A stretch of 64,000 nucleotides of DNA from Parapristionchus giblindavisi (lineage: Eukaryota; Nematoda; Chromadorea; Rhabditida; Diplogasteridae): assembly GCA_943737045.1 (NCBI GenBank), contig CALSFV010000145.1, positions 53,497 to 117,496 on the forward strand, given 5' to 3'. The first letter of the stretch is position 1. Every line of letters starts with the position of its first letter. Made by a program: the position numbers and the translations under genes. A model generated the notes under the pieces. It made no database searches. It had not been told where the DNA came from and saw only the letters and a list, made by a program, of their open reading frames with translations. Shown here piece after piece: positions 24,520 to 38,990 of this stretch.

Positions 24520-25584
24520 GAAGCTGATATCGGCTCGCTGCCTTTAGCCAGCCGGCTCAGCGGATATGCGCCGGGATAGTGACGCGCACACACACTCTCT
24601 CCCTCTCCCTCTCGCTCACACATACTCGCTAGCCACTGATCATAGTGACTGCTGTAGTGGGCTAGTGAGGTGTGGCATGAGGGAAAATGAAAAGGAAAAT
24701 GACAGAATATGAAAAGTTGAGAGGACGGGTTAATATCATACGTTGACTTGCCGCCCCTGCCGGCAACGGCAGACGGCAGGGGCGGCAAGTCAACTTATGA
24801 TATTCACAACTTCGACCTTATCTTATGAGCTACCTGTCCAACCAAATCCTCCATAATTTTCAGACATGACAGAGACCAATATGTGCTTCTAATTACCAGA
24901 GACTCTTGGCATACGTACTGCTCTATCTCGAGATATCGTGGCTCAACTTTGGCTTTGATTGATGGACAAAATCTCACTAAAATGGCCATAACTTCCTTCA
25001 AAATGCTCCGTTCGAGCTGCGGTTTTGTGCAGGCGACGCGCCGCAACGCCCGCAACGCCGTACAGGCAAAATCGCGATTAGAAAGGCGCTAAATCGGGCG
25101 GGAAACGACGACTTTTGATTGTTAGTAGTAAAATTTTTCTATTTTCTGTGATTCTTAGCGAAAAAATGCAAAATGTACAGTTTTCAGTACAAAATCAGAC
25201 TGGACAGAAAAACTGTCCAGTTGGAGAGTATTTCCGCACTTTAACTACTGGATCGATAGTCGTTGTCACCTAAAGTGACATCGTGGTCACTTAAAGTGAC
25301 CAGTTCGAGAAATCCAAAATAAGAAAGATCAAGTGACAACAATCGATTAGTTCCTACATAATATTGATTGAATAGTTCAGGCATTCTAAATACCAGAAGG
25401 AAAGCTCATTCCTCGCTCATTCACATATCCTAGACTGTTTTAGCAAAATCAAGGGCGGCTAGCTTGATAAGATGACAGAGTAGAGATTAATCAATCAATG
25501 ATCAATCAATAATGATAAAAAATAGAACAACTTCCCGTACATTGTACGAGAAGTTGTTCTATTTCTTTAAATTCACCAATTATT

Positions 25585-25682
25585 GGCACCGCCTAGGCAG
25601 TGCCGATCCAAAATTTATGGCATTGGCCACGTCTTTCAACGAGCCAGATCGAAAAAGTACCTCAAACTTGGGTAATTAAACC
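25585..25682 (-). ncRNA. sls-1: SL1 RNA gene, copy 22
   Basis: Leader at 25661-25682. Type C, 1163-bp unit. Confidence 0.96.
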
Positions 25683-26747
25683 GAAGCTGATATCGGCTCG
25701 CTGCCTTTAGCCAGCCGGCTCAGCGGATATGCGCCGGGATAGTGACGCGCACACACACTCTCTCCCTCTCCCTCTCGCTCACACATACTCGCTAGCCACT
25801 GATCATAGTGACTGCTGTAGTGGGCTAGTGAGGTGTGGCATGAGGGAAAATGAAAAGGAAAATGACAGAATATGAAAAGTTGAGAGGACGGGTTAATATC
25901 ATACGTTGACTTGCCGCCCCTGCCGGCAACGGCAGACGGCAGGGGCGGCAAGTCAACTTATGATATTCACAACTTCGACCTTATCTTATGAGCTACCTGT
26001 CCAACCAAATCCTCCATAATTTTCAGACATGACAGAGACCAATATGTGCTTCTAATTACCAGAGACTCTTGGCATACGTACTGCTCTATCTCGAGATATC
26101 GTGGCTCAACTTTGGCTTTGATTGATGGACAAAATCTCACTAAAATGGCCATAACTTCCTTCAAAATGCTCCGTTCGAGCTGCGGTTTTGTGCAGGCGAC
26201 GCGCCGCAACGCCCGCAACGCCGTACAGGCAAAATCGCGATTAGAAAGGCGCTAAATCGGGCGGGAAACGACGACTTTTGATTGTTAGTAGTAAAATTTT
26301 TCTATTTTCTGTGATTCTTAGCGAAAAAATGCAAAATGTACAGTTTTCAGTACAAAATCAGACTGGACAGAAAAACTGTCCAGTTGGAGAGTATTTCCGC
26401 ACTTTAACTACTGGATCGATAGTCGTTGTCACCTAAAGTGACATCGTGGTCACTTAAAGTGACCAGTTCGAGAAATCCAAAATAAGAAAGATCAAGTGAC
26501 AACAATCGATTAGTTCCTACATAATATTGATTGAATAGTTCAGGCATTCTAAATACCAGAAGGAAAGCTCATTCCTCGCTCATTCACATATCCTAGACTG
26601 TTTTAGCAAAATCAAGGGCGGCTAGCTTGATAAGATGACAGAGTAGAGATTAATCAATCAATGATCAATCAATAATGATAAAAAATAGAACAACTTCCCG
26701 TACATTGTACGAGAAGTTGTTCTATTTCTTTAAATTCACCAATTATT

Positions 26748-26845
26748 GGCACCGCCTAGGCAGTGCCGATCCAAAATTTATGGCATTGGCCACGTCTTTC
26801 AACGAGCCAGATCGAAAAAGTACCTCAAACTTGGGTAATTAAACC
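26748..26845 (-). ncRNA. sls-1: SL1 RNA gene, copy 23
   Basis: Leader at 26824-26845. Type C; the spacer further upstream carries the private variant ttcgagatgcgg near 27340. Confidence 0.96.
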
Positions 26846-27911
26846 GAAGCTGATATCGGCTCGCTGCCTTTAGCCAGCCGGCTCAGCGGATATGCGCCGG
26901 GATAGTGACGCGCACACACACTCTCTCCCTCTCCCTCTCGCTCACACATACTCGCTAGCCACTGATCATAGTGACTGCTGTAGTGGGCTAGTGAGGTGTG
27001 GCATGAGGGAAAATGAAAAGGAAAATGACAGAATATGAAAAGTTGAGAGGACGGGTTAATATCATACGTTGACTTGCCGCCCCTGCCGGCAACGGCAGAC
27101 GGCAGGGGCGGCAAGTCAACTTATGATATTCACAACTTCGACCTTATCTTATGAGCTACCTGTCCAACCAAATCCTCCATAATTTTCAGACATGACAGAG
27201 ACCAATATGTGCTTCTAATTACCAGAGACTCTTGGCATACGTACTGCTCTATCTCGAGATATCGTGGCTCAACTTTGGCCTTGATTGATGGACAAAATCT
27301 CACTAAAATGGCCATAACTTCCTTCAAAATGCTCCGTTCGAGATGCGGTTTTGTGCAGGCGACGCGCCGCAACGCCCGCTACGCCGTACAGGCAAAATCG
27401 CGATTAGAAAGGCGCTAAATCGGGCGGGAAACGACGACTTTTGATTGTTAGTAGTAAAATTTTTCTATTTTCTGTGATTCTTAGCGAAAAAATGCAAAAT
27501 GTACAGTTTTTCCGTACAAAATCAGACTGGACAGAAAAACTGTCCAGTTGGAGAGTATTTCCGCACTTTAACTACTGGATCGATAGTCGTTGTCACCTAA
27601 AGTGACATCGTGGTCACTTAAAGTGACCAGTTCGAGAAATCCAAAATAAGAAAGATCAAGTGACAACAATCGATTAGTTCCTACATAATATTGATTGAAT
27701 AGTTCAGGCATTCTAAATACCAGAAGGAAAGCTCATTCCTCGCTCATTCACATATCCTAGACTGTTTTAGCAAAATCAAGGGCGGCTAGCTTGATAAGAT
27801 GACAGAGTAGAGATTAATCAATCAATGATCAATCAATAATGATAAAAAATAGAACAACTTCCCGTACATTGTACGAGAAGTTGTTCTATTTCTTTAAATT
27901 CACCAATTATT

Positions 27912-28009
27912 GGCACCGCCTAGGCAGTGCCGATCCAAAATTTATGGCATTGGCCACGTCTTTCAACGAGCCAGATCGAAAAAGTACCTCAAACTTGGGT
28001 AATTAAACC
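27912..28009 (-). ncRNA. sls-1: SL1 RNA gene, copy 24
   Basis: Leader at 27988-28009. Type C subvariant shared with copies 29-31 (ggctcgttgcc upstream of the leader, catattgac further up). Confidence 0.96.
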
Positions 28010-28596
28010 GAAGCTGATATCGGCTCGTTGCCTTTAGCCAGCCGGCTCAGCGGATATGCGCCGGGATAGTGACGCGCACACACACTCTCTCCCTCTCCCT
28101 CTCGCTCACACATACTCGCTAGCCACTGATCATATTGACTGCTGTAGTGGGCTAGTGAGGTGTGGCATGAGGGAAAATGAAAAGGAAAATGACAGAATAT
28201 GAAAAGTTGAGAGGACGGGTTAATATCATACGTTGACTTGCCGCCCCTGCCGGCAACGGCAGACGGCAGGGGCGGCAAGTCAACTTATGATATTCACAAC
28301 TTCGACCTTATCTTATGAGCTGCCTGTCCAACCAAATCCTCTATAATTTTCAGACATGACAGAGACCAATATGTGCTTCTAATTACCAGAGACTCTTGGC
28401 ATACGTACTGCTCTATCTCGAGATATCGTGGCTCAACTTTGGCTTTGATTGATGGACAAAATCTCACTAAAATGGCCATAACTTCCTTCAAAATGCTCCG
28501 TTCGAGCTGCGGTTTTGTGCAGGCGACGCGCCGCAACGCCCGCAACGCCGTACAGGCAAAATCGCGATTAGAAAGGCGCTAAATCGGGCGGGAAAC

Positions 28597-29011
28597 GACG
28601 ACTTTTGATTGTTAGTAGTAAAATTTTTCTATTTTCTGTGATTCTTAGCGAAAAAATGCAAAATGTACAGTTTTCCGTACAAAATCAGACTGGACAGAAA
28701 AACTGTCCAGTTGGAGAGTATTTCCGCACTTTAACTACTGGATCGATAGTCGTTGTCACCTAAAGTGACATCGTGGTCACTTAAAGTGACCAGTTCGAGA
28801 AATGACGACTTTTGATTGTTAGTAGTAAAATTTTTCTATTTTCTGTGATTCTTAGCGAAAAAATGCAAAATGTACAGTTTTTCCGTACAAAATCAGACTG
28901 GACAGAAAAACTGTCCAGTTGGAGAGTATTTCCGCACTTTAACTACTGGATCGATAGTCGTTGTCACCTAAAGTGACATCGTGGTCACTTAAAGTGACCA
29001 GTTCGAGAAAT
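28597..29011. repeat. 207/208-bp internal duplication, second instance
   Basis: Same breakpoints as at 20250. The first copy is one T shorter (28597-28803) and the second runs 28804-29011. Confidence 0.9.
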
Positions 29012-29282
29012 CCAAAATAAGAAAGATCAAGTGACAACAATCGATTAGTTCCTACATAATATTGATTGAATAGTTCAGGCATTCTAAATACCAGAAGGAA
29101 AGCTCATTCCTCGCTCATTCACATATCCTAGACTGTTTTAGCAAAATCAAGGGCGGCTAGCTTGATAAGATGACAGAGTAGAGATTAATCAATCAATGAT
29201 CAATCAATAATGATAAAAAATAGAACAACTTCCCGTACATTGTACGAGAAGTTGTTCTATTTCTTTAAATTCACCAATTATT

Positions 29283-29380
29283 GGCACCGCCTAGGCAGTG
29301 CCGATCCAAAATTTATGGCATTGGCCACGTCTTTCAACGAGCCAGATCGAAAAAGTACCTCAAACTTGGGTAATTAAACC
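29283..29380 (-). ncRNA. sls-1: SL1 RNA gene, copy 25
   Basis: Leader at 29359-29380. Type D upstream cassette; the spacer on its 3' side contains the 207/208-bp duplication (28597-29011). Confidence 0.96.
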
Positions 29381-30441
29381 GAAGCTGATATCGGCTCGCT
29401 GCCTTTAGCCAGCCGGCTCAGCGGATATGCGCCGGGATAGTGACGCGCACACACACTCTCTCCCTCTCCCTCTCGCTCACACATACTCGCTAGCCACTGA
29501 TCATAGTGACTGCTGTAGTGGGCTAGTGAGGTGTGGCATGAGGGAAAATGAAAAGGAAAATGACAGAATATGAAAAGTTGAGAGGACACCTTTAGCGTCC
29601 TCTAACTACCGGCGCTGGTAGTTAATGTCCGGTAAAAGCGGCAAGTCAACTTATGATGTTCACAACTTCGACCTTATCTTATGTGCTACCTGTTCAACCA
29701 AATCCGCCACAATTTTCAGACATGACAGAGACCAATATGTGCTTCTAATTACCAGAGACTCTTGGCATACGTACTGCTCTATCTCGAGATATCGTGGCTC
29801 AACTTTGGCTTTGATTGATGGACAAAATCTCACTAAAATGACCATAACTTCCTTCAAAATGCTCCGTTCGAGCTGCGGTTTTGTGCAGGCGACGCGCCGC
29901 AACGCCCGCTACGCCGTACAGGCAAAATCGCGATTAGAAAGGCGCTAAATCGGGCGGGAAACGACGACTTTTGATTGTTAGTAGTAAAATTTTTCTATTT
30001 TCTGTGATTCTTAGCGAAAAAATGCAAAATGTACAGTTTTTCCGTACAAAATCAGACTGGACAGAAAAACTGTCCAGTTGGAGAGTATTTCCGCACTTTA
30101 ACTACTGGATCGATAGTCGTTGTCACCTAAAGTGACATCGTGGTCACTTAAAGTGACCAGTTCGAGAAATCCAAAATAAGAAAGATCAAGTGACAACAAT
30201 CGATTAGTTCCTACATAATATTGATTGAATAGTTCAGGCATTCTAAATACCAGAAGGAAAGCTCATTCCTCGCTCATTCACATATCCTAGACTGTTTTAG
30301 CAAAATCAAGGGCGGCTAGCTTGACAAGATGACAGAGTAGAGATTAATCAATCAATGATCAATCAATAATGATAAAAAATAGAACAACTTCCCGTACATT
30401 GTACGAGAAGTTGTTCTATTTCTTTAAATTCACCAATTATT

Positions 30442-30539
30442 GGCACCGCCTAGGCAGTGCCGATCCAAAATTTATGGCATTGGCCACGTCTTTCAACGAG
30501 CCAGATCGAAAAAGTACCTCAAACTTGGGTAATTAAACC
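30442..30539 (-). ncRNA. sls-1: SL1 RNA gene, copy 26
   Basis: Leader at 30518-30539. Type D cassette followed by a type C-like spacer, so this unit looks recombinant. Confidence 0.96.
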
Positions 30540-31599
30540 GAAGCTGATATCGGCTCGCTGCCTTTAGCCAGCCGGCTCAGCGGATATGCGCCGGGATAGT
30601 GACGCGCACACACACTCTCTCCCTCTCCCTCTCGCTCACACATACTCGCTAGCCACTGATCATAGTGACTGCTGTAGTGGGCTAGTGAGGTGTGGCATGA
30701 GGGAAAATGAAAAGGAAAATGACAGAATATGAAAAGTTGAGAGGACACCTTTAGCGTCCTCTAACTACCGGCGCTGGTAGTTAATGTCCGGTAAAAGCGG
30801 CAAGTCAACTTATGATGTTCACAACTTCGACCTTATCTTATGTGCTACCTGTTCAACCAAATCCGCCACAATTTTCAGACATGACAGAGACCAATATGTG
30901 CTTCTAATTACCAGAGACTCTTGGCATACGTACTGCTCTATCTCGAGATATCGTGGCTCAACTTTGGCTTTGATTGATGGACAAAATCTCACTAAAATGG
31001 CCATAACTTCCTTCAAAATGCTCCGTTCGAGCTGCGGTTTTGTGCAGGCGACGCGCCGCAACGCCCGCAACGCCGTACAGGCAAAATCGCGATTAGAAAG
31101 GCGCTAAATCGGGCGGGAAACGACGACTTTTGATTGTTAGTAGTAAAATTTTTCTATTTTCTGTGATTCTTAGCGAAAAAATGCAAAATGTACAGTTTTC
31201 AGTACAAAATCAGACTGGACAGAAAAACTGTCCAGTTGGAGAGTATTTCCGCACTTTAACTACTGGATCGATAGTCGTTGTCACCTAAAGTGACATCGTG
31301 GTCACTTAAAGTGACCAGTTCGAGAAATCCAAAATAAGAAAGATCAAGTGACAACAATCGATTAGTTCCTACATAATATTGATTGAATAGTTCAGGCATT
31401 CTAAATACCAGAAGGAAAGCTCATTCCTCGCTCATTCACATATCCTAGACTGTTTTAGCAAAATCAAGGGCGGCTAGCTTGATAAGATGACAGAGTAGAG
31501 ATTAATCAATCAATGATCAATCAATAATGATAAAAAATAGAACAACTTCCCGTACATTGTACGAGAAGTTGTTCTATTTCTTTAAATTCACCAATTATT

Positions 31600-31697
31600 G
31601 GCACCGCCTAGGCAGTGCCGATCCAAAATTTATGGCATTGGCCACGTCTTTCAACGAGCCAGATCGAAAAAGTACCTCAAACTTGGGTAATTAAACC
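31600..31697 (-). ncRNA. sls-1: SL1 RNA gene, copy 27
   Basis: Leader at 31676-31697. Type C, 1158 bp from copy 26. Confidence 0.96.
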
Positions 31698-32763
31698 GAA
31701 GCTGATATCGGCTCGCTGCCTTTAGCCAGCCGGCTCAGCGGATATGCGCCGGGATAGTGACGCGCACACACACTCTCTCCCTCTCCCTCTCGCTCACACA
31801 TACTCGCTAGCCACTGATCATAGTGACTGCTGTAGTGGGCTAGTGAGGTGTGGCATGAGGGAAAATGAAAAGGAAAATGACAGAATATGAAAAGTTGAGA
31901 GGACGGGTTAATATCATACGTTGACTTGCCGCCCCTGCCGGCAACGGCAGACGGCAGGGGCGGCAAGTCAACTTATGATATTCACAACTTCGACCTTATC
32001 TTATGAGCTACCTGTCCAACCAAATCCTCCATAATTTTCAGACATGACAGAGACCAATATGTGCTTCTAATTACCAGAGACTCTTGGCATACGTACTGCT
32101 CTATCTCGAGATATCGTGGCTCAACTTTGGCCTTGATTGATGGACAAAATCTCACTAAAATGGCCATAACTTCCTTCAAAATGCTCCGTTCGAGCTGCGG
32201 TTTTGTGCAGGCGACGCGCCGCAACGCCCGCAACGCCGTACAGGCAAAATCGCGATTAGAAAGGCGCTAAATCGGGCGGGAAACGACGACTTTTGATTGT
32301 TAGTAGTAAAATTTTTCTATTTTCTGTGATTCTTAGCGAAAAAATGCAAAATGTACAGTTTTTCCGTACAAAATCAGACTGGACAGAAAAACTGTCCAGT
32401 TGGAGAGTATTTCCGCACTTTAACTACTGGATCGATAGTCGTTGTCACCTAAAGTGACATCGTGGTCACTTAAAGTGACCAGTTCGAGAAATCCAAAATA
32501 AGAAAGATCAAGTGACAACAATCGATTAGTTCCTACATAATATTGATTGAATAGTTCAGGCATTCTAAATACCAGAAGGAAAGCTCATTCCTCGCTCATT
32601 CACATATCCTAGACTGTTTTAGCAAAATCAAGGGCGGCTAGCTTGATAAGATGACAGAGTAGAGATTAATCAATCAATGATCAATCAATAATGATAAAAA
32701 ATAGAACAACTTCCCGTACATTGTACGAGAAGTTGTTCTATTTCTTTAAATTCACCAATTATT

Positions 32764-32861
32764 GGCACCGCCTAGGCAGTGCCGATCCAAAATTTATGGC
32801 ATTGGCCACGTCTTTCAACGAGCCAGATCGAAAAAGTACCTCAAACTTGGGTAATTAAACC
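32764..32861 (-). ncRNA. sls-1: SL1 RNA gene, copy 28
   Basis: Leader at 32840-32861. Type C, 1164-bp unit. Confidence 0.96.
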
Positions 32862-33927
32862 GAAGCTGATATCGGCTCGCTGCCTTTAGCCAGCCGGCTC
32901 AGCGGATATGCGCCGGGATAGTGACGCGCACACACACTCTCTCCCTCTCCCTCTCGCTCACACATACTCGCTAGCCACTGATCATAGTGACTGCTGTAGT
33001 GGGCTAGTGAGGTGTGGCATGAGGGAAAATGAAAAGGAAAATGACAGAATATGAAAAGTTGAGAGGACGGGTTAATATCATACGTTGACTTGCCGCCCCT
33101 GCCGGCAACGGCAGACGGCAGGGGCGGCAAGTCAACTTATGATATTCACAACTTCGACCTTATCTTATGAGCTACCTGTCCAACCAAATCCTCCATAATT
33201 TTCAGACATGACAGAGACCAATATGTGCTTCTAATTACCAGAGACTCTTGGCATACGTACTGCTCTATCTCGAGATATCGTGGCTCAACTTTGGCCTTGA
33301 TTGATGGACAAAATCTCACTAAAATGGCCATAACTTCCTTCAAAATGCTCCGTTCGAGCTGCGGTTTTGTGCAGGCGACGCGCCGCAACGCCCGCAACGC
33401 CGTACAGGCAAAATCGCGATTAGAAAGGCGCTAAATCGGGCGGGAAACGACGACTTTTGATTGTTAGTAGTAAAATTTTTCTATTTTCTGTGATTCTTAG
33501 CGAAAAAATGCAAAATGTACAGTTTTTCCGTACAAAATCAGACTGGACAGAAAAACTGTCCAGTTGGAGAGTATTTCCGCACTTTAACTACTGGATCGAT
33601 AGTCGTTGTCACCTAAAGTGACATCGTGGTCACTTAAAGTGACCAGTTCGAGAAATCCAAAATAAGAAAGATCAAGTGACAACAATCGATTAGTTCCTAC
33701 ATAATATTGATTGAATAGTTCAGGCATTCTAAATACCAGAAGGAAAGCTCATTCCTCGCTCATTCACATATCCTAGACTGTTTTAGCAAAATCAAGGGCG
33801 GCTAGCTTGATAAGATGACAGAGTAGAGATTAATCAATCAATGATCAATCAATAATGATAAAAAATAGAACAACTTCCCGTACATTGTACGAGAAGTTGT
33901 TCTATTTCTTTAAATTCACCAATTATT

Positions 33928-34025
33928 GGCACCGCCTAGGCAGTGCCGATCCAAAATTTATGGCATTGGCCACGTCTTTCAACGAGCCAGATCGAAAAAG
34001 TACCTCAAACTTGGGTAATTAAACC
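33928..34025 (-). ncRNA. sls-1: SL1 RNA gene, copy 29
   Basis: Leader at 34004-34025. Type C subvariant as copy 24, with a private tgactgatg change near 34152. Confidence 0.96.
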
Positions 34026-35091
34026 GAAGCTGATATCGGCTCGTTGCCTTTAGCCAGCCGGCTCAGCGGATATGCGCCGGGATAGTGACGCGCACACACA
34101 CTCTCTCCCTCTCCCTCTCGCTCACACATACTCGCTAGCCACTGATCATATTGACTGATGTAGTGGGCTAGTGAGGTGTGGCATGAGGGAAAATGAAAAG
34201 GAAAATGACAGAATATGAAAAGTTGAGAGGACGGGTTAATATCATACGTTGACTTGCCGCCCCTGCCGGCAACGGCAGACGGCAGGGGCGGCAAGTCAAC
34301 TTATGATATTCACAACTTCGACCTTATCTTATGAGCTGCCTGTCCAACCAAATCCTCTATAATTTTCAGACATGACAGAGACCAATATGTGCTTCTAATT
34401 ACCAGAGACTCTTGGCATACGTACTGCTCTATCTCGAGATATCGTGGCTCAACTTTGGCTTTGATTGATGGACAAAATCTCACTAAAATGGCCATAACTT
34501 CCTTCAAAATGCTCCGTTCGAGCTGCGGTTTTGTGCAGGCGACGCGCCGCAACGCCCGCAACGCCGTACAGGCAAAATCGCGATTAGAAAGGCGCTAAAT
34601 CGGGCGGGAAACGACGACTTTTGATTGTTAGTAGTAAAATTTTTCTATTTTCTGTGATTCTTAGCGAAAAAATGCAAAATGTACAGTTTTTCCGTACAAA
34701 ATCAGACTGGACAGAAAAACTGTCCAGTTGGAGAGTATTTCCGCACTTTAACTACTGGATCGATAGTCGTTGTCACCTAAAGTGACATCGTGGTCACTTA
34801 AAGTGACCAGTTCGAGAAATCCAAAATAAGAAAGATCAAGTGACAACAATCGATTAGTTCCTACATAATATTGATTGAATAGTTCAGGCATTCTAAATAC
34901 CAGAAGGAAAGCTCATTCCTCGCTCATTCACATATCCTAGACTGTTTTAGCAAAATCAAGGGCGGCTAGCTTGATAAGATGACAGAGTAGAGATTAATCA
35001 ATCAATGATCAATCAATAATGATAAAAAATAGAACAACTTCCCGTACATTGTACGAGAAGTTGTTCTATTTCTTTAAATTCACCAATTATT

Positions 35092-35189
35092 GGCACCGCC
35101 TAGGCAGTGCCGATCCAAAATTTATGGCATTGGCCACGTCTTTCAACGAGCCAGATCGAAAAAGTACCTCAAACTTGGGTAATTAAACC
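35092..35189 (-). ncRNA. sls-1: SL1 RNA gene, copy 30
   Basis: Leader at 35168-35189. Type C subvariant as copy 24. Confidence 0.96.
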
Positions 35190-35776
35190 GAAGCTGATAT
35201 CGGCTCGTTGCCTTTAGCCAGCCGGCTCAGCGGATATGCGCCGGGATAGTGACGCGCACACACACTCTCTCCCTCTCCCTCTCGCTCACACATACTCGCT
35301 AGCCACTGATCATATTGACTGCTGTAGTGGGCTAGTGAGGTGTGGCATGAGGGAAAATGAAAAGGAAAATGACAGAATATGAAAAGTTGAGAGGACGGGT
35401 TAATATCATACGTTGACTTGCCGCCCCTGCCGGCAACGGCAGACGGCAGGGGCGGCAAGTCAACTTATGATATTCACAACTTCGACCTTATCTTATGAGC
35501 TGCCTGTCCAACCAAATCCTCTATAATTTTCAGACATGACAGAGACCAATATGTGCTTCTAATTACCAGAGACTCTTGGCATACGTACTGCTCTATCTCG
35601 AGATATCGTGGCTCAACTTTGGCTTTGATTGATGGACAAAATCTCACTAAAATGGCCATAACTTCCTTCAAAATGCTCCGTTCGAGCTGCGGTTTTGTGC
35701 AGGCGACGCGCCGCAACGCCCGCAACGCCGTACAGGCAAAATCGCGATTAGAAAGGCGCTAAATCGGGCGGGAAAC

Positions 35777-36191
35777 GACGACTTTTGATTGTTAGTAGTA
35801 AAATTTTTCTATTTTCTGTGATTCTTAGCGAAAAAATGCAAAATGTACAGTTTTCCGTACAAAATCAGACTGGACAGAAAAACTGTCCAGTTGGAGAGTA
35901 TTTCCGCACTTTAACTACTGGATCGATAGTCGTTGTCACCTAAAGTGACATCGTGGTCACTTAAAGTGACCAGTTCGAGAAATGACGACTTTTGATTGTT
36001 AGTAGTAAAATTTTTCTATTTTCTGTGATTCTTAGCGAAAAAATGCAAAATGTACAGTTTTTCCGTACAAAATCAGACTGGACAGAAAAACTGTCCAGTT
36101 GGAGAGTATTTCCGCACTTTAACTACTGGATCGATAGTCGTTGTCACCTAAAGTGACATCGTGGTCACTTAAAGTGACCAGTTCGAGAAAT
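35777..36191. repeat. 207/208-bp internal duplication, third instance
   Basis: Copies at 35777-35983 and 35984-36191 with the same junction as the other instances. Confidence 0.9.
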
Positions 36192-36462
36192 CCAAAATAA
36201 GAAAGATCAAGTGACAACAATCGATTAGTTCCTACATAATATTGATTGAATAGTTCAGGCATTCTAAATACCAGAAGGAAAGCTCATTCCTCGCTCATTC
36301 ACATATCCTAGACTGTTTTAGCAAAATCAAGGGCGGCTAGCTTGATAAGATGACAGAGTAGAGATTAATCAATCAATGATCAATCAATAATGATAAAAAA
36401 TAGAACAACTTCCCGTACATTGTACGAGAAGTTGTTCTATTTCTTTAAATTCACCAATTATT

Positions 36463-36560
36463 GGCACCGCCTAGGCAGTGCCGATCCAAAATTTATGGCA
36501 TTGGCCACGTCTTTCAACGAGCCAGATCGAAAAAGTACCTCAAACTTGGGTAATTAAACC
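36463..36560 (-). ncRNA. sls-1: SL1 RNA gene, copy 31
   Basis: Leader at 36539-36560. Type C subvariant; its upstream long hairpin has a short deletion (ggtttatcatacg at about 36769). A 207/208-bp duplication lies on its 3' side. Confidence 0.96.
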
Positions 36561-37145
36561 GAAGCTGATATCGGCTCGTTGCCTTTAGCCAGCCGGCTCA
36601 GCGGATATGCGCCGGGATAGTGACGCGCACACACACTCTCTCCCTCTCCCTCTCGCTCACACATACTCGCTAGCCACTGATCATATTGACTGCTGTAGTG
36701 GGCTAGTGAGGTGTGGCATGAGGGAAAATGAAAAGGAAAATGACAGAATATGAAAAGTTGAGAGGACGGGTTTATCATACGTTGACTTGCCGCCCCTGCC
36801 GGCAACGGCAGACGGCAGGGGCGGCAAGTCAACTTATGATATTCACAACTTCGACCTTATCTTATGAGCTGCCTGTCCAACCAAATCCTCTATAATTTTC
36901 AGACATGACAGAGACCAATATGTGCTTCTAATTACCAGAGACTCTTGGCATACGTACTGCTCTATCTCGAGATATCGTGGCTCAACTTTGGCTTTGATTG
37001 ATGGACAAAATCTCACTAAAATGGCCATAACTTCCTTCAAAATGCTCCGTTCGAGCTGCGGTTTTGTGCAGGCGACGCGCCGCAACGCCCGCTACGCCGT
37101 ACAGGCAAAATCGCGATTAGAAAGGCGCTAAATCGGGCGGGAAAC

Positions 37146-37560
37146 GACGACTTTTGATTGTTAGTAGTAAAATTTTTCTATTTTCTGTGATTCTTAGCGA
37201 AAAAATGCAAAATGTACAGTTTTCCGTACAAAATCAGACTGGACAGAAAAACTGTCCAGTTGGAGAGTATTTCCGCACTTTAACTACTGGATCGATAGTC
37301 GTTGTCACCTAAAGTGACATCGTGGTCACTTAAAGTGACCAGTTCGAGAAATGACGACTTTTGATTGTTAGTAGTAAAATTTTTCTATTTTCTGTGATTC
37401 TTAGCGAAAAAATGCAAAATGTACAGTTTTTCCGTACAAAATCAGACTGGACAGAAAAACTGTCCAGTTGGAGAGTATTTCCGCACTTTAACTACTGGAT
37501 CGATAGTCGTTGTCACCTAAAGTGACATCGTGGTCACTTAAAGTGACCAGTTCGAGAAAT
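37146..37560. repeat. 207/208-bp internal duplication, fourth instance
   Basis: Copies at 37146-37352 and 37353-37560. It lies one unit from the third instance, consistent with copying as part of a larger block. Confidence 0.9.
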
Positions 37561-37831
37561 CCAAAATAAGAAAGATCAAGTGACAACAATCGATTAGTTC
37601 CTACATAATATTGATTGAATAGTTCAGGCATTCTAAATACCAGAAGGAAAGCTCATTCCTCGCTCATTCACATATCCTAGACTGTTTTAGCAAAATCAAG
37701 GGCGGCTAGCTTGACAAGATGACAGAGTAGAGATTAATCAATCAATGATCAATCAATAATGATAAAAAATAGAACAACTTCCCGTACATTGTACGAGAAG
37801 TTGTTCTATTTCTTTAAATTCACCAATTATT

Positions 37832-37929
37832 GGCACCGCCTAGGCAGTGCCGATCCAAAATTTATGGCATTGGCCACGTCTTTCAACGAGCCAGATCGAA
37901 AAAGTACCTCAAACTTGGGTAATTAAACC
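37832..37929 (-). ncRNA. sls-1: SL1 RNA gene, copy 32
   Basis: Leader at 37908-37929. First of the terminal run of type D units; duplication 37146-37560 on its 3' side. Confidence 0.96.
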
Positions 37930-38990
37930 GAAGCTGATATCGGCTCGCTGCCTTTAGCCAGCCGGCTCAGCGGATATGCGCCGGGATAGTGACGCGCACA
38001 CACACTCTCTCCCTCTCCCTCTCGCTCACACATACTCGCTAGCCACTGATCATAGTGACTGCTGTAGTGGGCTAGTGAGGTGTGGCATGAGGGAAAATGA
38101 AAAGGAAAATGACAGAATATGAAAAGTTGAGAGGACACCTTTAGCGTCCTCTAACTACCGGCGCTGGTAGTTAATGTCCGGTAAAAGCGGCAAGTCAACT
38201 TATGATGTTCACAACTTCGACCTTATCTTATGTGCTACCTGTTCAACCAAATCCGCCACAATTTTCAGACATGACAGAGACCAATATGTGCTTCTAATTA
38301 CCAGAGACTCTTGGCATACGTACTGCTCTATCTCGAGATATCGTGGCTCAACTTTGGCTTTGATTGATGGACAAAATCTCACTAAAATGACCATAACTTC
38401 CTTCAAAATGCTCCGTTCGAGCTGCGGTTTTGTGCAGGCGACGCGCCGCAACGCCCGCTACGCCGTACAGGCAAAATCGCGATTAGAAAGGCGCTAAATC
38501 GGGCGGGAAACGACGACTTTTGATTGTTAGTAGTAAAATTTTTCTATTTTCTGTGATTCTTAGCGAAAAAATGCAAAATGTACAGTTTTTCCGTACAAAA
38601 TCAGACTGGACAGAAAAACTGTCCAGTTGGAGAGTATTTCCGCACTTTAACTACTGGATCGATAGTCGTTGTCACCTAAAGTGACATCGTGGTCACTTAA
38701 AGTGACCAGTTCGAGAAATCCAAAATAAGAAAGATCAAGTGACAACAATCGATTAGTTCCTACATAATATTGATTGAATAGTTCAGGCATTCTAAATACC
38801 AGAAGGAAAGCTCATTCCTCGCTCATTCACATATCCTAGACTGTTTTAGCAAAATCAAGGGCGGCTAGCTTGACAAGATGACAGAGTAGAGATTAATCAA
38901 TCAATGATCAATCAATAATGATAAAAAATAGAACAACTTCCCGTACATTGTACGAGAAGTTGTTCTATTTCTTTAAATTCACCAATTATT

